Source: Flavobacterium sp. (GTDB taxonomy: Bacteria > Bacteroidota > Bacteroidia > Flavobacteriales > Flavobacteriaceae). From it: 64,000 bases of DNA. The position numbers and the translations under genes were made by a program. This document shows positions 35,605-43,514 of the stretch, piece after piece (within the stretch, counting starts at the first letter, position 1; each line of letters begins with the position of its first letter). The notes beneath the pieces were generated by a model, which was not told where the DNA came from, did not search any database, and saw only the letters and a program-made list of their open reading frames with translations. Where the stretch lies: NCBI GenBank assembly GCA_016787805.1, contig JAEUTY010000001.1, positions 1 to 64,000 on the forward strand. Reading direction: 5' to 3'.

Positions 35605-36440
35605 AAAATTTATTTGACAAATCTTCTTTAGAATGCAGCAAAAAGATTACTAAGATTTACAGTACTTCTTTTTCTTTGGCGATTAAATTGCTTTCACCAA
35701 AAATTCAAAACGACATTTACGCCATCTATGGTTTTGTTAGATGTGCCGACGAAATTGTCGATTCTTTTGAAGGATACAATCAAGCTGAATTATTGACCGA
35801 ATTTGAAAATGAATTCCAAAAAGCGTACGACAGAAGAATTTCTTTAAACCCAGTTTTAAATGCCTTTCAAGAAGTGGTTCATCGTTATGATATGATGGAT
35901 TTAGTGATTCCTTTTCTGAAAAGTATGCGCATGGATTTGCACAAAAAAAACTACCTCTCTAAGCAAGATTATGAAGAATATATCTTCGGCTCGGCTGATG
36001 TAGTTGGTTTAATGTGTTTAATGAGTTTTGTTAATGGCGATAAGAAAAAGTACGAAGAATTGAAAGGAAGCGCTATGAAATTGGGTTCGGCGTTTCAAAA
36101 AGTTAATTTTTTGCGCGATTTGAAATACGATTATGCAACTTTAGGCAGAATTTATTTTCCAAATATAAATTTAGTAAATTTATCCAATGAAGAGAAGTTC
36201 AAAATTGTTCAAGAAATTGAAAACGATTTCAAACAAGCATTGATAGGCATCCATAAATTGCCAAAAGAAGCTAAATTTGGCGTTTATACAGCTTATAGAT
36301 ATTACAAAAGTTTACTTTCTAAAATAAGCAATACTGAAGCCGATGACATTTTGAATAAAAGGATTAGAGTCAATGATTTTAGTAAGTTGTTCATCATCAG
36401 TAAATCGTATGTCAAATATCAATTTAACTATTTAGGATAA
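35601..36440 (+). CDS. crtB: Phytoene synthase
   Basis: Condenses two geranylgeranyl diphosphates head to head to phytoene. It is a 279-residue squalene/phytoene synthase with both aspartate-rich regions: RCADEIVDSFEG near residue 49 and VNFLRDLKYDYATLGRIYFP near residue 168. TSFSLAIKLLSP near the start is the conserved substrate-pocket helix. The gene overlaps crtI by four bases and its last base is the first of the crtZ ATG, so the four genes are translationally coupled. The protein is soluble and membrane-associated. Confidence 0.96.
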   Translation: MKNLFDKSSLECSKKITKIYSTSFSLAIKLLSPKIQNDIYAIYGFVRCADEIVDSFEGYNQAELLTEFENEFQKAYDRRISLNPVLNAFQEVVHRYDMMDLVIPFLKSMRMDLHKKNYLSKQDYEEYIFGSADVVGLMCLMSFVNGDKKKYEELKGSAMKLGSAFQKVNFLRDLKYDYATLGRIYFPNINLVNLSNEEKFKIVQEIENDFKQALIGIHKLPKEAKFGVYTAYRYYKSLLSKISNTEADDILNKRIRVNDFSKLFIISKSYVKYQFNYLG

Positions 36441-36886
36441 TGGAAATTCTGTTGTTTATTGGCGTCACAGTTGTTACTTTTCTTTTGATGGAAATGGTAA
36501 CTTGGTTGACACACAAATACGTGATGCACGGATTTTTATGGTATTTACACAAAGACCACCATCAACCCAAATACCAACATGTTTTTGAGAAAAATGATAC
36601 TTTTTTTGTCATTTTCGCTATTCCAAGTATTACGCTATTTTACCTTGGTGTTACACCCAATTTAAACTATTTGTTTTTTATTGGATTGGGAATATTTTTT
36701 TATGGATTAGCCTATTTTCTTATTCACGATATTTTAATTCATCAACGAATAAAATGGTTTAAAAGAACCAATATCAGTTATTTTAAAGGTTTGCGAAAAG
36801 CACACAAAATTCACCATAAATATTTGGATAAAGAAGACGGCGAATGTTTCGGAATGCTGTTAGTGCCCAAAAAATATTTCAAGTAG
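36440..36886 (+). CDS. crtZ: Beta-carotene hydroxylase
   Basis: Non-haem di-iron hydroxylase of the fatty-acid-hydroxylase superfamily that adds 3-hydroxyls to the beta-ionone rings, giving zeaxanthin. The 148-residue membrane protein has the His clusters HKYVMHG, HKDHHQP, HDILIHQR and HKIHHKY that bind the iron pair, and three or four membrane segments between them. It overlaps crtB by one base and precedes the cyclase gene by one base. Presence with crtI, crtB and a cyclase makes zeaxanthin the expected pigment; no ketolase was seen. Confidence 0.94.
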   Translation: MEILLFIGVTVVTFLLMEMVTWLTHKYVMHGFLWYLHKDHHQPKYQHVFEKNDTFFVIFAIPSITLFYLGVTPNLNYLFFIGLGIFFYGLAYFLIHDILIHQRIKWFKRTNISYFKGLRKAHKIHHKYLDKEDGECFGMLLVPKKYFK

Positions 36887-36887
36887 A

Positions 36888-37580
36888 ATGGATAAATACC
36901 TTTATTTATTTATCAACTTTGCTAGCGTTTTAGTGCCTTTTATCGCTAGTTTTTATCCTAAGCATCCTTTTTACAAAAAGTGGAAAAACTATTTTATTGC
37001 CAACTTTGTAGTAGCATTTTTGTTTATTGTTTGGGACATAATTTTCACCAAAATTGGCGTTTGGGGTTTTAATGAAAGGTATTTAATTGGAGTAAAACTT
37101 TCCGCAATTCCGTTGGAAGAAGTTTTGTTTTTCTTTTGTATTCCGTACTCGAGTGTTTTTGTTTATTTTGCTTTAGGTTATTTGATGAAAATCAATCCTT
37201 TAGAAAAATTTCATTCTATAATTACCCTATTTTTAGTGATAATGCTTACAATTACTGGATTGCTCTTTTGGAATCATCTGTATACTTCGATAACCTTCTT
37301 ATTGTGTGCTATCTTTTTGTTGTACAATTACCTAAGAAGAATTAACATGTCAAGAATCTACTTTTCTTATTTAGTGACGCTGATTTTCTTTTTTATTGTA
37401 AATGGAGTGTTGACAGGAAGTTATATTGACGAACCTGTTGTTTGGTACAACAATAACGAAAATTTAGGCATTCGAATGGGAACGATTCCTTTTGAAGATA
37501 TTTTTTATGGGTTTTTATTAATCGCATCCATTATTCAAATTTTTGAACATTTGAATGAAAAAGAAACTAAAACTACTTGA
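36888..37580 (+). CDS. crtY: Lycopene beta-cyclase, CrtYcd type (fused)
   Basis: 230-residue membrane protein with six or seven hydrophobic helices, made of two tandem lycopene-cyclase-domain halves. Each half carries the motif with acidic residues: PLEEVLFFFCIPYSSVF in the first and TIPFEDIFYGFLLIA in the second. This heterodimer-derived cyclase replaces the FAD-type CrtY in flavobacteria and forms the beta-rings that CrtZ hydroxylates. The ends of this gene and the leftward DUF5808 gene overlap by eight bases, leaving no space for a classical terminator. Confidence 0.92.
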   Translation: MDKYLYLFINFASVLVPFIASFYPKHPFYKKWKNYFIANFVVAFLFIVWDIIFTKIGVWGFNERYLIGVKLSAIPLEEVLFFFCIPYSSVFVYFALGYLMKINPLEKFHSIITLFLVIMLTITGLLFWNHLYTSITFLLCAIFLLYNYLRRINMSRIYFSYLVTLIFFFIVNGVLTGSYIDEPVVWYNNNENLGIRMGTIPFEDIFYGFLLIASIIQIFEHLNEKETKTT

Positions 37581-37785
37581 TTTTAGCAGCAATAAACCCA
37601 AAAAAACATACCATAATTAGTAGTGCTATATACGACTTAGGGTTTGCAAAATTTAAAGTGATTCCTGCCCATTTGGCTCTTTTTTCAACAAAAACACGTT
37701 CGTCTTTTTTGTTGTAGTACAACATTCCTAATTTCCAATTTTTAGGATCTTCACGCCATTTATTTTGTTGTTCAATTGTAGACAA
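37573..37785 (-). CDS. DUF5808 small membrane protein
   Basis: Small protein with the DUF5808 pattern (DPKNWKLGMLYYNKKDERVF, then a W-x-LNFANPKSY segment) and one C-terminal membrane helix (YIALLIMVCFFGFIAAKIK). Function is unknown. No ATG precedes the domain. A TTG at 37785 starts 20 bases after the lptB stop and gives 70 residues; a TTG at 37836, inside lptB, would give 87. The first is preferred because it avoids overlap. It is the last gene of the kpsF-tatC-lptB group and converges with crtY. Confidence 0.75.
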   Translation of the reverse strand: MSTIEQQNKWREDPKNWKLGMLYYNKKDERVFVEKRAKWAGITLNFANPKSYIALLIMVCFFGFIAAKIK

Positions 37786-37804
37786 GGCAAAATAATTTAA
37801 TTGT

Positions 37805-38545
37805 TTAAAACTCCAATTTCTTTTTACGCAACTCAAAATTCTGACCCAAATACACTTTACGCACCATTTCGTCGTTGGCTAATTCTTCAGGAATTCCCGC
37901 TTTCAAAATCCCGCCTTCAAACATCAAATAGGTCTTGTCAGTGATAGCCAAGGTTTCTTGTACGTTGTGATCGGTAATTAAAATCCCGATGTTTTTGTTT
38001 TTCAATTGCGCTACAATACGTTGAATGTCTTCTACGGCAACAGGGTCAACTCCAGCAAAAGGTTCGTCCAATAAAATAAATTTAGGATCAGTAGCTAAAG
38101 CACGAGCGATTTCAGTCCTACGACGTTCGCCACCTGAAAGCAAATCGCCACGGTTGGTTCGAATGTGTTGCAAACTGAATTCATCAATTAAACTTTCCAT
38201 TTTGGCTTCTTGTTGCTCTTTGGTCAAGTTGGTTAGTTGCAGCACACTCAAAATATTATCTTCAATGCTCAGTTTTCTGAATACTGAAGCTTCTTGAGCC
38301 AAATACCCAATTCCGTTTTGCGCACGTTTGTACATTGGAAATTCGGTAATATTCATGTCGTCCAAATAAATATTTCCGGCGTTGGGTTTTACCAATCCTA
38401 CAATCATGTAAAAAGAAGTCGTTTTACCAGCGCCATTCGGACCCAATAATCCAACAATTTCTCCTTGATTTACTTCAACTGAAATTCCTTTGACTACGCT
38501 TCTTCCTTTGTAGGTTTTAACTAAATTTTCGGCTCTTAATTTCAT
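37805..38545 (-). CDS. lptB: Lipopolysaccharide export ABC transporter ATP-binding protein
   Basis: ATPase of the LptB2FG complex that extracts lipopolysaccharide from the inner membrane. The 246-residue protein has Walker A GLLGPNGAGKTTSFYMIVGL, the Q-loop context GIGYLAQEASVFRKLS, the signature LSGGERRRTEIARALA and Walker B FILLDEPFAGVDPVAVEDI, then the switch His in ILITDHNVQETL. GVDP and RAQNGIGYLAQE are typical of LptB and not of other ABC ATPases. A 119-base repeat-rich gap separates it from the upstream AhpD-like gene, so it may have its own promoter. Confidence 0.95.
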   Translation of the reverse strand: MKLRAENLVKTYKGRSVVKGISVEVNQGEIVGLLGPNGAGKTTSFYMIVGLVKPNAGNIYLDDMNITEFPMYKRAQNGIGYLAQEASVFRKLSIEDNILSVLQLTNLTKEQQEAKMESLIDEFSLQHIRTNRGDLLSGGERRRTEIARALATDPKFILLDEPFAGVDPVAVEDIQRIVAQLKNKNIGILITDHNVQETLAITDKTYLMFEGGILKAGIPEELANDEMVRKVYLGQNFELRKKKLEF

Positions 38546-38664
38546 TTTTAGATTCCTAGATTTTTAGATTTTTAGACAAATAAACGAAAATGTTTTAGTT
38601 TCATTTATGGTTTTAACTTCAAATTCTGAAAACTTCAGTCTAAATCACTGAACACTGATACTGA
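38546..38664. repeat. Low-complexity intergenic repeats
   Basis: The gap upstream of lptB holds three near-copies of TAGATTTTT (about 38548-38577) and a run of ACTGA-type words (ACTGAACACTGATACTGATT around 38647-38666, with further copies just after). Such short degenerate repeats are frequent in flavobacterial intergenic DNA. No clear promoter or terminator was identified in it. Confidence 0.6.
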
Positions 38665-39015
38665 TTACTGACCACTTTCTTCAAGTGCTTCCCAAAATTC
38701 ATACGCTCTTCGCAAATGCGGAATAACAATGGTTCCGCCAACTAAAGTAGCAATTCCCATAGCCTCCATCATTTCTTCTTTGGAGATGCCTTCTTTATAG
38801 CTTGTTTCCAAGTGATATTTAATGCAATCATCACAACGCAAAACAGTTGAAGCTACTAAACCCAAAAGTTCTTTTGTTTTTACATTTAGCGCTCCTTCAG
38901 CATAAGCATTGGTGTCTAAATTGAATATTCGTTTGATAACCAAATTATTGTCGGCTAATAATTTTTCATTCATTTTAGAACGATAACTATTGAATTCTTC
39001 AACTAAATTACTCAT
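38665..39015 (-). CDS. Carboxymuconolactone decarboxylase/AhpD-like protein
   Basis: 116-residue alkylhydroperoxidase-like protein. VLRCDDCIKYHLETSYKEG holds the redox C-x-x-C followed by His, the active-site pattern of the AhpD/CMD family, and IATLVGGTIVIPHLRRAYEF is the conserved C-terminal helix. The ATG at 39015 lies inside the last codons of tatC (ATGAGTAA overlap of eight bases), so the two are probably translated together; a TTG two codons earlier is less likely. The physiological substrate is unknown; a thiol-dependent peroxidase or redox role is expected for the family. Confidence 0.9.
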   Translation of the reverse strand: MSNLVEEFNSYRSKMNEKLLADNNLVIKRIFNLDTNAYAEGALNVKTKELLGLVASTVLRCDDCIKYHLETSYKEGISKEEMMEAMGIATLVGGTIVIPHLRRAYEFWEALEESGQ

Positions 39016-39817
39016 TGGCAAGTTGTTTTTTATGTACGACAGCAGAAATAATAATACTTATTTCGTATAAAATTAATAATGGAATAGCAACGATGGTTTG
39101 ACTTACCACATCTGGTGGTGTAACAATAGCTGCTAAAATCAACACAAGAACGATGGCATAACGACGGTATTCTCTTAGGAATTTAGGCGTTACAAGTCCG
39201 AGTTTGGTTAAGAAATAAATAATAATTGGCAACTCAAAAAACAAACCTGAAGCGATGGATGAAGTTTTGATCAATCCAATATAAGAGTCTATGTTGATTT
39301 CATTTTCAACGACATGACTCACCGAAAATGTGGCAAAAAAGTTGACCGACATTGGAGCAATTACAAAATACCCAAACAAAACTCCTATAAAAAATAGAAA
39401 CGAAGAAACAAAGATGAATGATTTTGCATTTTTTTGTTCCTTTTCGTAGAGAGCAGGTTTGATGAAATTCCAAAATTGATACAATATATAGGGAAAAGCC
39501 AGTATGAAGCCAACCAAAATTAATGTCCAAATGTAAAGCGACATTTGACCTTCCATTTCAGTATTTTGCAATTTGAAAGGTAATTCTTGAACGCAGAAAC
39601 TTTCAACGCCTAGCTTTTGAGACAACTCGCAAAAAAAGCGATACGTAACAAAATTGGGGTCTTTCGGGCCAAAAAGTATGGTATCGAATATAAAATCATC
39701 AAAGAAAAAAGCAACTACAGCCATAATCACAATGGCAAAAGAACTTCGAACTAAAACCCATCTGAATTCCTCAAGATGGTCCATAAATGACATTTCTTTC
39801 TTAACTTCTTTAGCCAT
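39008..39817 (-). CDS. tatC: Sec-independent protein translocase subunit TatC
   Basis: Core inner-membrane subunit of the twin-arginine translocon, which recognises RR signal peptides. The 269-residue protein has six membrane segments and the family motifs FMDHLEEFRWVLVRSSFA near the N-terminus and FILAFPYILYQFWNFIKPAL with the following LYEKE segment. The periplasmic first loop (residues 45-95) is longer than in E. coli, as usual in Bacteroidota. No tatA lies in the window. It overlaps kpsF by one base upstream and the AhpD-like gene by eight bases downstream. Confidence 0.96.
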   Translation of the reverse strand: MAKEVKKEMSFMDHLEEFRWVLVRSSFAIVIMAVVAFFFDDFIFDTILFGPKDPNFVTYRFFCELSQKLGVESFCVQELPFKLQNTEMEGQMSLYIWTLILVGFILAFPYILYQFWNFIKPALYEKEQKNAKSFIFVSSFLFFIGVLFGYFVIAPMSVNFFATFSVSHVVENEINIDSYIGLIKTSSIASGLFFELPIIIYFLTKLGLVTPKFLREYRRYAIVLVLILAAIVTPPDVVSQTIVAIPLLILYEISIIISAVVHKKQLANE

Positions 39818-40782
39818 TATACAATACCTTCTTTTAAAATGTCATGTAAGTGTATCACACCTTTGTATTCATCGTTATCCACCACAACCAATTGGGTGAT
39901 TGAAAAATCTTCTAAAATGTTTAGCGCATCAACGACCATATCATTGGATGAAATAACTTTCGGATTCACCGTCATAATATCTTTAGCGGTCAAACCTGTA
40001 ATAGTTTCTGTTTTGTTAAGCATTCTTCGGATGTCGCCATCCGTAATGATTCCGACTACTTTGTTATTCTCTATAACCGCCGCCACTCCAAGTCGTTTTT
40101 CAGAAATTTCAACAATCACATTTTTGATGCTTGAATTGGGTTCTACAAAAGGTTTCCGAGAAGTATCCAACATGTCTTTCACACTAAGTAGTAATTTTTT
40201 ACCCAACGAGCCTCCAGGATGGTATTTGGCAAAATCTTCGGGTTTAAAGTCGCGCATTTCCATAAGGCAAACGGCCAATGCATCTCCCATAACCAATTGT
40301 GCTGTTGTACTATCGGTTGGAGCTAAGTTGTTCGGACACGATTCGCTTGCAACATACGTATTCAACACAAAATGGGCTTCTTTACCCAAAAACGAAGTCG
40401 GATTTCCTGTAATGGCAATCAACTGATTTCCAAAGTTTTTTAATAATGGAATAAGGATTTTAATTTCAGGGCTATTACCGCTTTTTGAGATACAAATTAC
40501 AGCATCGTCTTTTTGAACCATGCCTAAATCGCCGTGAATGGCTTCTGAAGCATGTAAAAACAAGGAAGGTGTTCCAGTCGAATTTAAAGTAGCAACAATC
40601 TTTTGTGCAATAATGGCACTTTTTCCAATTCCTGTAACAACTAATCGTCCTTTTAATTTGTATATAAGTTGTGCTACCGCAACAAAGTCATCATCTATAA
40701 AATCAATCAATTTAGCAATCGATTTGCTCTCAGAATCAATGGTTTTTCGTGCAGATTCAAGTATCTTCTCTTTTGTTATCAA
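39817..40782 (-). CDS. kpsF: D-arabinose-5-phosphate isomerase (KdsD/KpsF family)
   Basis: Interconverts ribulose-5-phosphate and arabinose-5-phosphate for Kdo synthesis, hence lipopolysaccharide core. The 321-residue protein has an N-terminal SIS domain (VTGIGKSAIIAQKIVATLNS, HASEAIHGDLGMV, ICISKSGNSPEI) and two C-terminal CBS repeats (VVGIITDGDIRRML and the last 50 residues). Family length and order are standard. The TAA stop overlaps the tatC ATG by one base. It is transcribed away from recQ; an 87-base divergent region separates them. Confidence 0.95.
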   Translation of the reverse strand: MITKEKILESARKTIDSESKSIAKLIDFIDDDFVAVAQLIYKLKGRLVVTGIGKSAIIAQKIVATLNSTGTPSLFLHASEAIHGDLGMVQKDDAVICISKSGNSPEIKILIPLLKNFGNQLIAITGNPTSFLGKEAHFVLNTYVASESCPNNLAPTDSTTAQLVMGDALAVCLMEMRDFKPEDFAKYHPGGSLGKKLLLSVKDMLDTSRKPFVEPNSSIKNVIVEISEKRLGVAAVIENNKVVGIITDGDIRRMLNKTETITGLTAKDIMTVNPKVISSNDMVVDALNILEDFSITQLVVVDNDEYKGVIHLHDILKEGIV

Positions 40783-40836
40783 AATAGATTTTTATAAAAT
40801 TTGTATTAATGAAAGAAAGTTGTATATTTATGGTTA

Positions 40837-40844
40837 CAAATTTA
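40837..40844 (-). promoter_or_regulatory. Promoter element for the kpsF-tatC operon
   Basis: On the minus strand this reads TAAATTTG, a good -7 box, 55 bases before the kpsF ATG. TTG (minus strand, 40860-40862) lies 15 bases upstream of it, slightly closer than the usual 17-23. It is shared with the divergent recQ upstream region. Confidence 0.4.
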
Positions 40845-40869
40845 GATAAAAAAACAGTACAATTTTAGA

Positions 40870-43065
40870 ATGAGCAACAACGAAATTGACATCCATAAAG
40901 AATTAAAAAAATATTTTGGTTTTGACCAATTTAAAGGTCTGCAAGAAAGAGTAATTAAAAGTATTATTGATAAAAAGAATACTTTTGTGATTATGCCAAC
41001 TGGTGGCGGAAAGTCACTTTGCTACCAATTGCCCGCTTTAATTCAGGAAGGAACTGCTATTGTGGTTTCGCCTTTAATTGCACTGATGAAAAATCAGGTG
41101 GATGCTATTCGAGGTGTTTCTGCTGAAAACGGAATTGCACACGTATTGAATTCCTCATTAACTAAAACTGAAATTAATCAAGTAAAAAAAGATATTACTT
41201 CAGGCGTTACCAAACTACTATATGTTGCTCCTGAGTCTTTAACTAAAGAAGAATATGTAGATTTTTTACAGAGCGTTCCGATTTCATTTGTTGCTATAGA
41301 TGAAGCACACTGTATCTCTGAATGGGGACACGATTTTCGCCCAGAGTACCGCAATTTGCGCACCATTATTAAACAATTAGGTGATGTTCCTGTTATTGGA
41401 TTAACGGCTACTGCGACTCCTAAAGTGCAAGAAGATATTCTAAAAAACCTCGATATGACCGATGCTACAACTTTTAAAGCATCTTTCAATCGCCCGAATT
41501 TATTTTACGAAGTACGTACTAAAACAAAAAATATTGAAGCCGATATCATTCGTTTTATCAAGCAAAATAAGGGTAAATCAGGAATTATTTATTGTTTGAG
41601 CCGTAAAAAAGTAGAAGAAATTGCAGAGGTTTTACAAGTAAATGGTATCAGTGCAGTTCCGTATCATGCTGGTTTGGATGCCAAAACAAGAGCCAAACAC
41701 CAAGATATGTTCTTAATGGAAGATGTTGAGGTAGTTGTGGCAACCATTGCATTCGGAATGGGAATCGACAAACCCGATGTACGTTTTGTAATTCACCACG
41801 ATATACCAAAATCGCTGGAAAGTTATTACCAAGAAACAGGTCGAGCCGGTCGTGACGGTGGCGAAGGTCATTGTTTGGCTTACTATTCTTATAAAGATGT
41901 AGAAAAATTAGAAAAATTCATGTCGGGTAAACCTGTTGCTGAGCAAGAAATTGGTTATGCCTTATTACAAGAAGTGGTTGCTTATGCCGAAACTTCGATG
42001 TCACGACGTAAATTCTTACTCCACTATTTTGGTGAAGAGTTCGACAGCGAAACTGGCGAAGGTGCTGACATGGATGATAATGTTCGCAATCCAAAAACCA
42101 AAGTCGAAGCCAAAGATCAAGTCAAAATGCTACTTGAAGTGGTTCGCGATACCAAGCATTTGTACAAATCAAAAGAAGTGGTGTATGCGTTGATAGGAAG
42201 AGTGAATGCTACTATTAAAGCCTACAGAACCGACACGAAAGCCTTTTTTGGTTGTGGGAAAAACTTCGAAGAGCGTTATTGGATGGCGCTAATTCGTCAG
42301 GTTTTAGTTGATGGTTTACTTAACAAAGACATTGAAACTTACGGAATATTAAAAGTTTCTGATAAAGGAGAAGCGTTCATCAAAAACCCAACTTCGTTCT
42401 TAATGTCGGAAGATCACGAATACAATGAAGCTGAGGATGATGCTATAGTTACAGCGGCAAAATCATCAGGGACAGCCGACGAAACATTGATGGCAATGTT
42501 ACGCGATTTGCGTAAGAAAGTGGCTAAAAAACTTGGAGTTCCACCGTTTGTGGTTTTTCAAGATCCTTCTCTAGAAGATATGGCTTTGAAGTATCCTATC
42601 AACATGGAAGAATTGACCAATACACATGGAGTAGGAGAAGGGAAAGCCAAAAAATACGGAAAAGAATTTGTGGAGTTAATTAGTCGATATGTTGAAGACA
42701 ATGATATTATTCGCCCAGACGATTTGGTTGTGAAGTCAACTGGAGCCAATTCAGCCAACAAATTGTACATCATTCAAAATATTGATAGAAAATTATCTTT
42801 AGAAGATATTGCTTCCGCAAAAGGAATGAACATGGACGCTTTATTAAAAGAAATGGAGCAAATTGTATATTCCGGAACCAAATTGAATATCAAATATTGG
42901 ATTGATGATTTATTGGATGAAGAACAACAAGAAGAAATTCACGATTATTTCATGGAATCAGAATCCGATAGAATTGAAGATGCATTAAAAGAATTTGACG
43001 GCGATTACGATATAGAAGAGTTGCGTTTGATGCGGATTAAGTTTATTAGTGAAGTAGCTAACTAA
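40870..43065 (+). CDS. recQ: ATP-dependent DNA helicase RecQ
   Basis: 731-residue superfamily 2 3'-5' helicase for recombination and fork repair. It shows Walker A VIMPTGGGKSLCYQLPAL, DEAHCISEWGHDFRPEYR, GLTATATPKVQEDI and QETGRAGRDGGEGHCLAYY in the helicase core. An RQC region follows, then an HRDC domain near residues 540-615 and a 110-residue acidic tail. The four cysteines that bind zinc in E. coli RecQ are absent: the C-R-R position reads SRRKFLLHYFGEE, and the C-G-N-C-D-I-C stretch reads GADMDDN. So the zinc subdomain is replaced or restructured. Divergent from kpsF. Confidence 0.95.
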   Translation: MSNNEIDIHKELKKYFGFDQFKGLQERVIKSIIDKKNTFVIMPTGGGKSLCYQLPALIQEGTAIVVSPLIALMKNQVDAIRGVSAENGIAHVLNSSLTKTEINQVKKDITSGVTKLLYVAPESLTKEEYVDFLQSVPISFVAIDEAHCISEWGHDFRPEYRNLRTIIKQLGDVPVIGLTATATPKVQEDILKNLDMTDATTFKASFNRPNLFYEVRTKTKNIEADIIRFIKQNKGKSGIIYCLSRKKVEEIAEVLQVNGISAVPYHAGLDAKTRAKHQDMFLMEDVEVVVATIAFGMGIDKPDVRFVIHHDIPKSLESYYQETGRAGRDGGEGHCLAYYSYKDVEKLEKFMSGKPVAEQEIGYALLQEVVAYAETSMSRRKFLLHYFGEEFDSETGEGADMDDNVRNPKTKVEAKDQVKMLLEVVRDTKHLYKSKEVVYALIGRVNATIKAYRTDTKAFFGCGKNFEERYWMALIRQVLVDGLLNKDIETYGILKVSDKGEAFIKNPTSFLMSEDHEYNEAEDDAIVTAAKSSGTADETLMAMLRDLRKKVAKKLGVPPFVVFQDPSLEDMALKYPINMEELTNTHGVGEGKAKKYGKEFVELISRYVEDNDIIRPDDLVVKSTGANSANKLYIIQNIDRKLSLEDIASAKGMNMDALLKEMEQIVYSGTKLNIKYWIDDLLDEEQQEEIHDYFMESESDRIEDALKEFDGDYDIEELRLMRIKFISEVAN

Positions 43066-43126
43066 TGGATAATTAACAATTAACAATTGATAATTAGACC
43101 AAAGTTTATAATCAAAAAGTTGTCCA
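43066..43126. repeat. Short A+T-rich intergenic repeats
   Basis: Between the convergent ends of recQ and the small gene at 43127, near-copies of AATTAACAATT and AATTGATAATT stand in tandem (about 43071-43095). No hairpin with a T-run was recognised. It is probably neutral intergenic repeat DNA common in these genomes. Confidence 0.5.
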
Positions 43127-43366
43127 TTATTCATTGTACAACTCTCCACGATGCGGTTTCAAGGCATCTCGTACTTGGATCATGTGTTCATCTGTTACGA
43201 CCATGTACGCAATCGCATGCATTTCATTCAAAACTTCAAATCCAGTAATTGAAATAGGAAGTCGTTCAATAGCGATATATTCTTTCAAATGAATTTCATG
43301 ATGTTCAGCCGTTTTTGCTGAAGCTGGTCCGCGGAAATCCCAGATTAGTTTTATTCTTCTTAACAT
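43127..43366 (-). CDS. Small hypothetical protein
   Basis: 79-residue protein I do not recognise. It starts MLRRIKLIWDFRGPASAKTA and ends with DALKPHRGELYNE, is soluble, mixed alpha/beta in character, His- and Ile-rich in the middle (HHEIHLKEYI), and has no signal peptide or metal motif beyond scattered His. The reading frame has coding character and a clean ATG. On the minus strand TATTTTTG at 43407-43414 could be a -7 box. It stands alone, convergent with recQ and divergent from the DUF2891 gene. Confidence 0.7.
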   Translation of the reverse strand: MLRRIKLIWDFRGPASAKTAEHHEIHLKEYIAIERLPISITGFEVLNEMHAIAYMVVTDEHMIQVRDALKPHRGELYNE

Positions 43367-43430
43367 TGGTGCTAATTGTTTTAACCTTCATTCGAAAACT
43401 TGACCAAAAATAACTTTTTAAATTTTTGAA

Positions 43431-43491
43431 AAGCACAGATTTAAGAAATTATTTAAATTTTTAAAATCTGTCCAATCTGTGTTGCTTTTCA
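43431..43491. repeat. Imperfect inverted repeat in divergent intergenic region
   Basis: AAAAGCACAGATT (43431-43443) is mirrored by AATCTGTGTTGCTTTT (43476-43491) with a two- or three-base bulge; the 32-base interior is A+T-rich. It lies between divergent genes, so it is not an obvious terminator. It may be a dispersed palindromic repeat or a regulatory structure just upstream of the DUF2891 promoter. Confidence 0.55.
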
Positions 43492-43494
43492 TTA

Positions 43495-43502
43495 AATTTG
43501 AA
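43495..43502 (+). promoter_or_regulatory. Bacteroidota-type -7 element before DUF2891 gene
   Basis: TAAATTTG ends 12 bases before the ATG at 43515, matching TAnnTTTG. The -33 region falls inside the preceding inverted repeat and lacks a clear TTG at the usual distance. Confidence 0.35.
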
Positions 43503-43514
43503 AAAACTTACCTA

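Noticed and set aside
38546-38664. Insertion-sequence remnant upstream of lptB
   Set aside because: Only short degenerate words are repeated; no transposase fragment, terminal inverted repeats or target duplications were seen.
39839-40426. Long open frame on the plus strand opposite kpsF
   Set aside because: It lies wholly within a clear SIS/CBS gene on the other strand, has no recognisable motif, and its composition is that of an antisense shadow.
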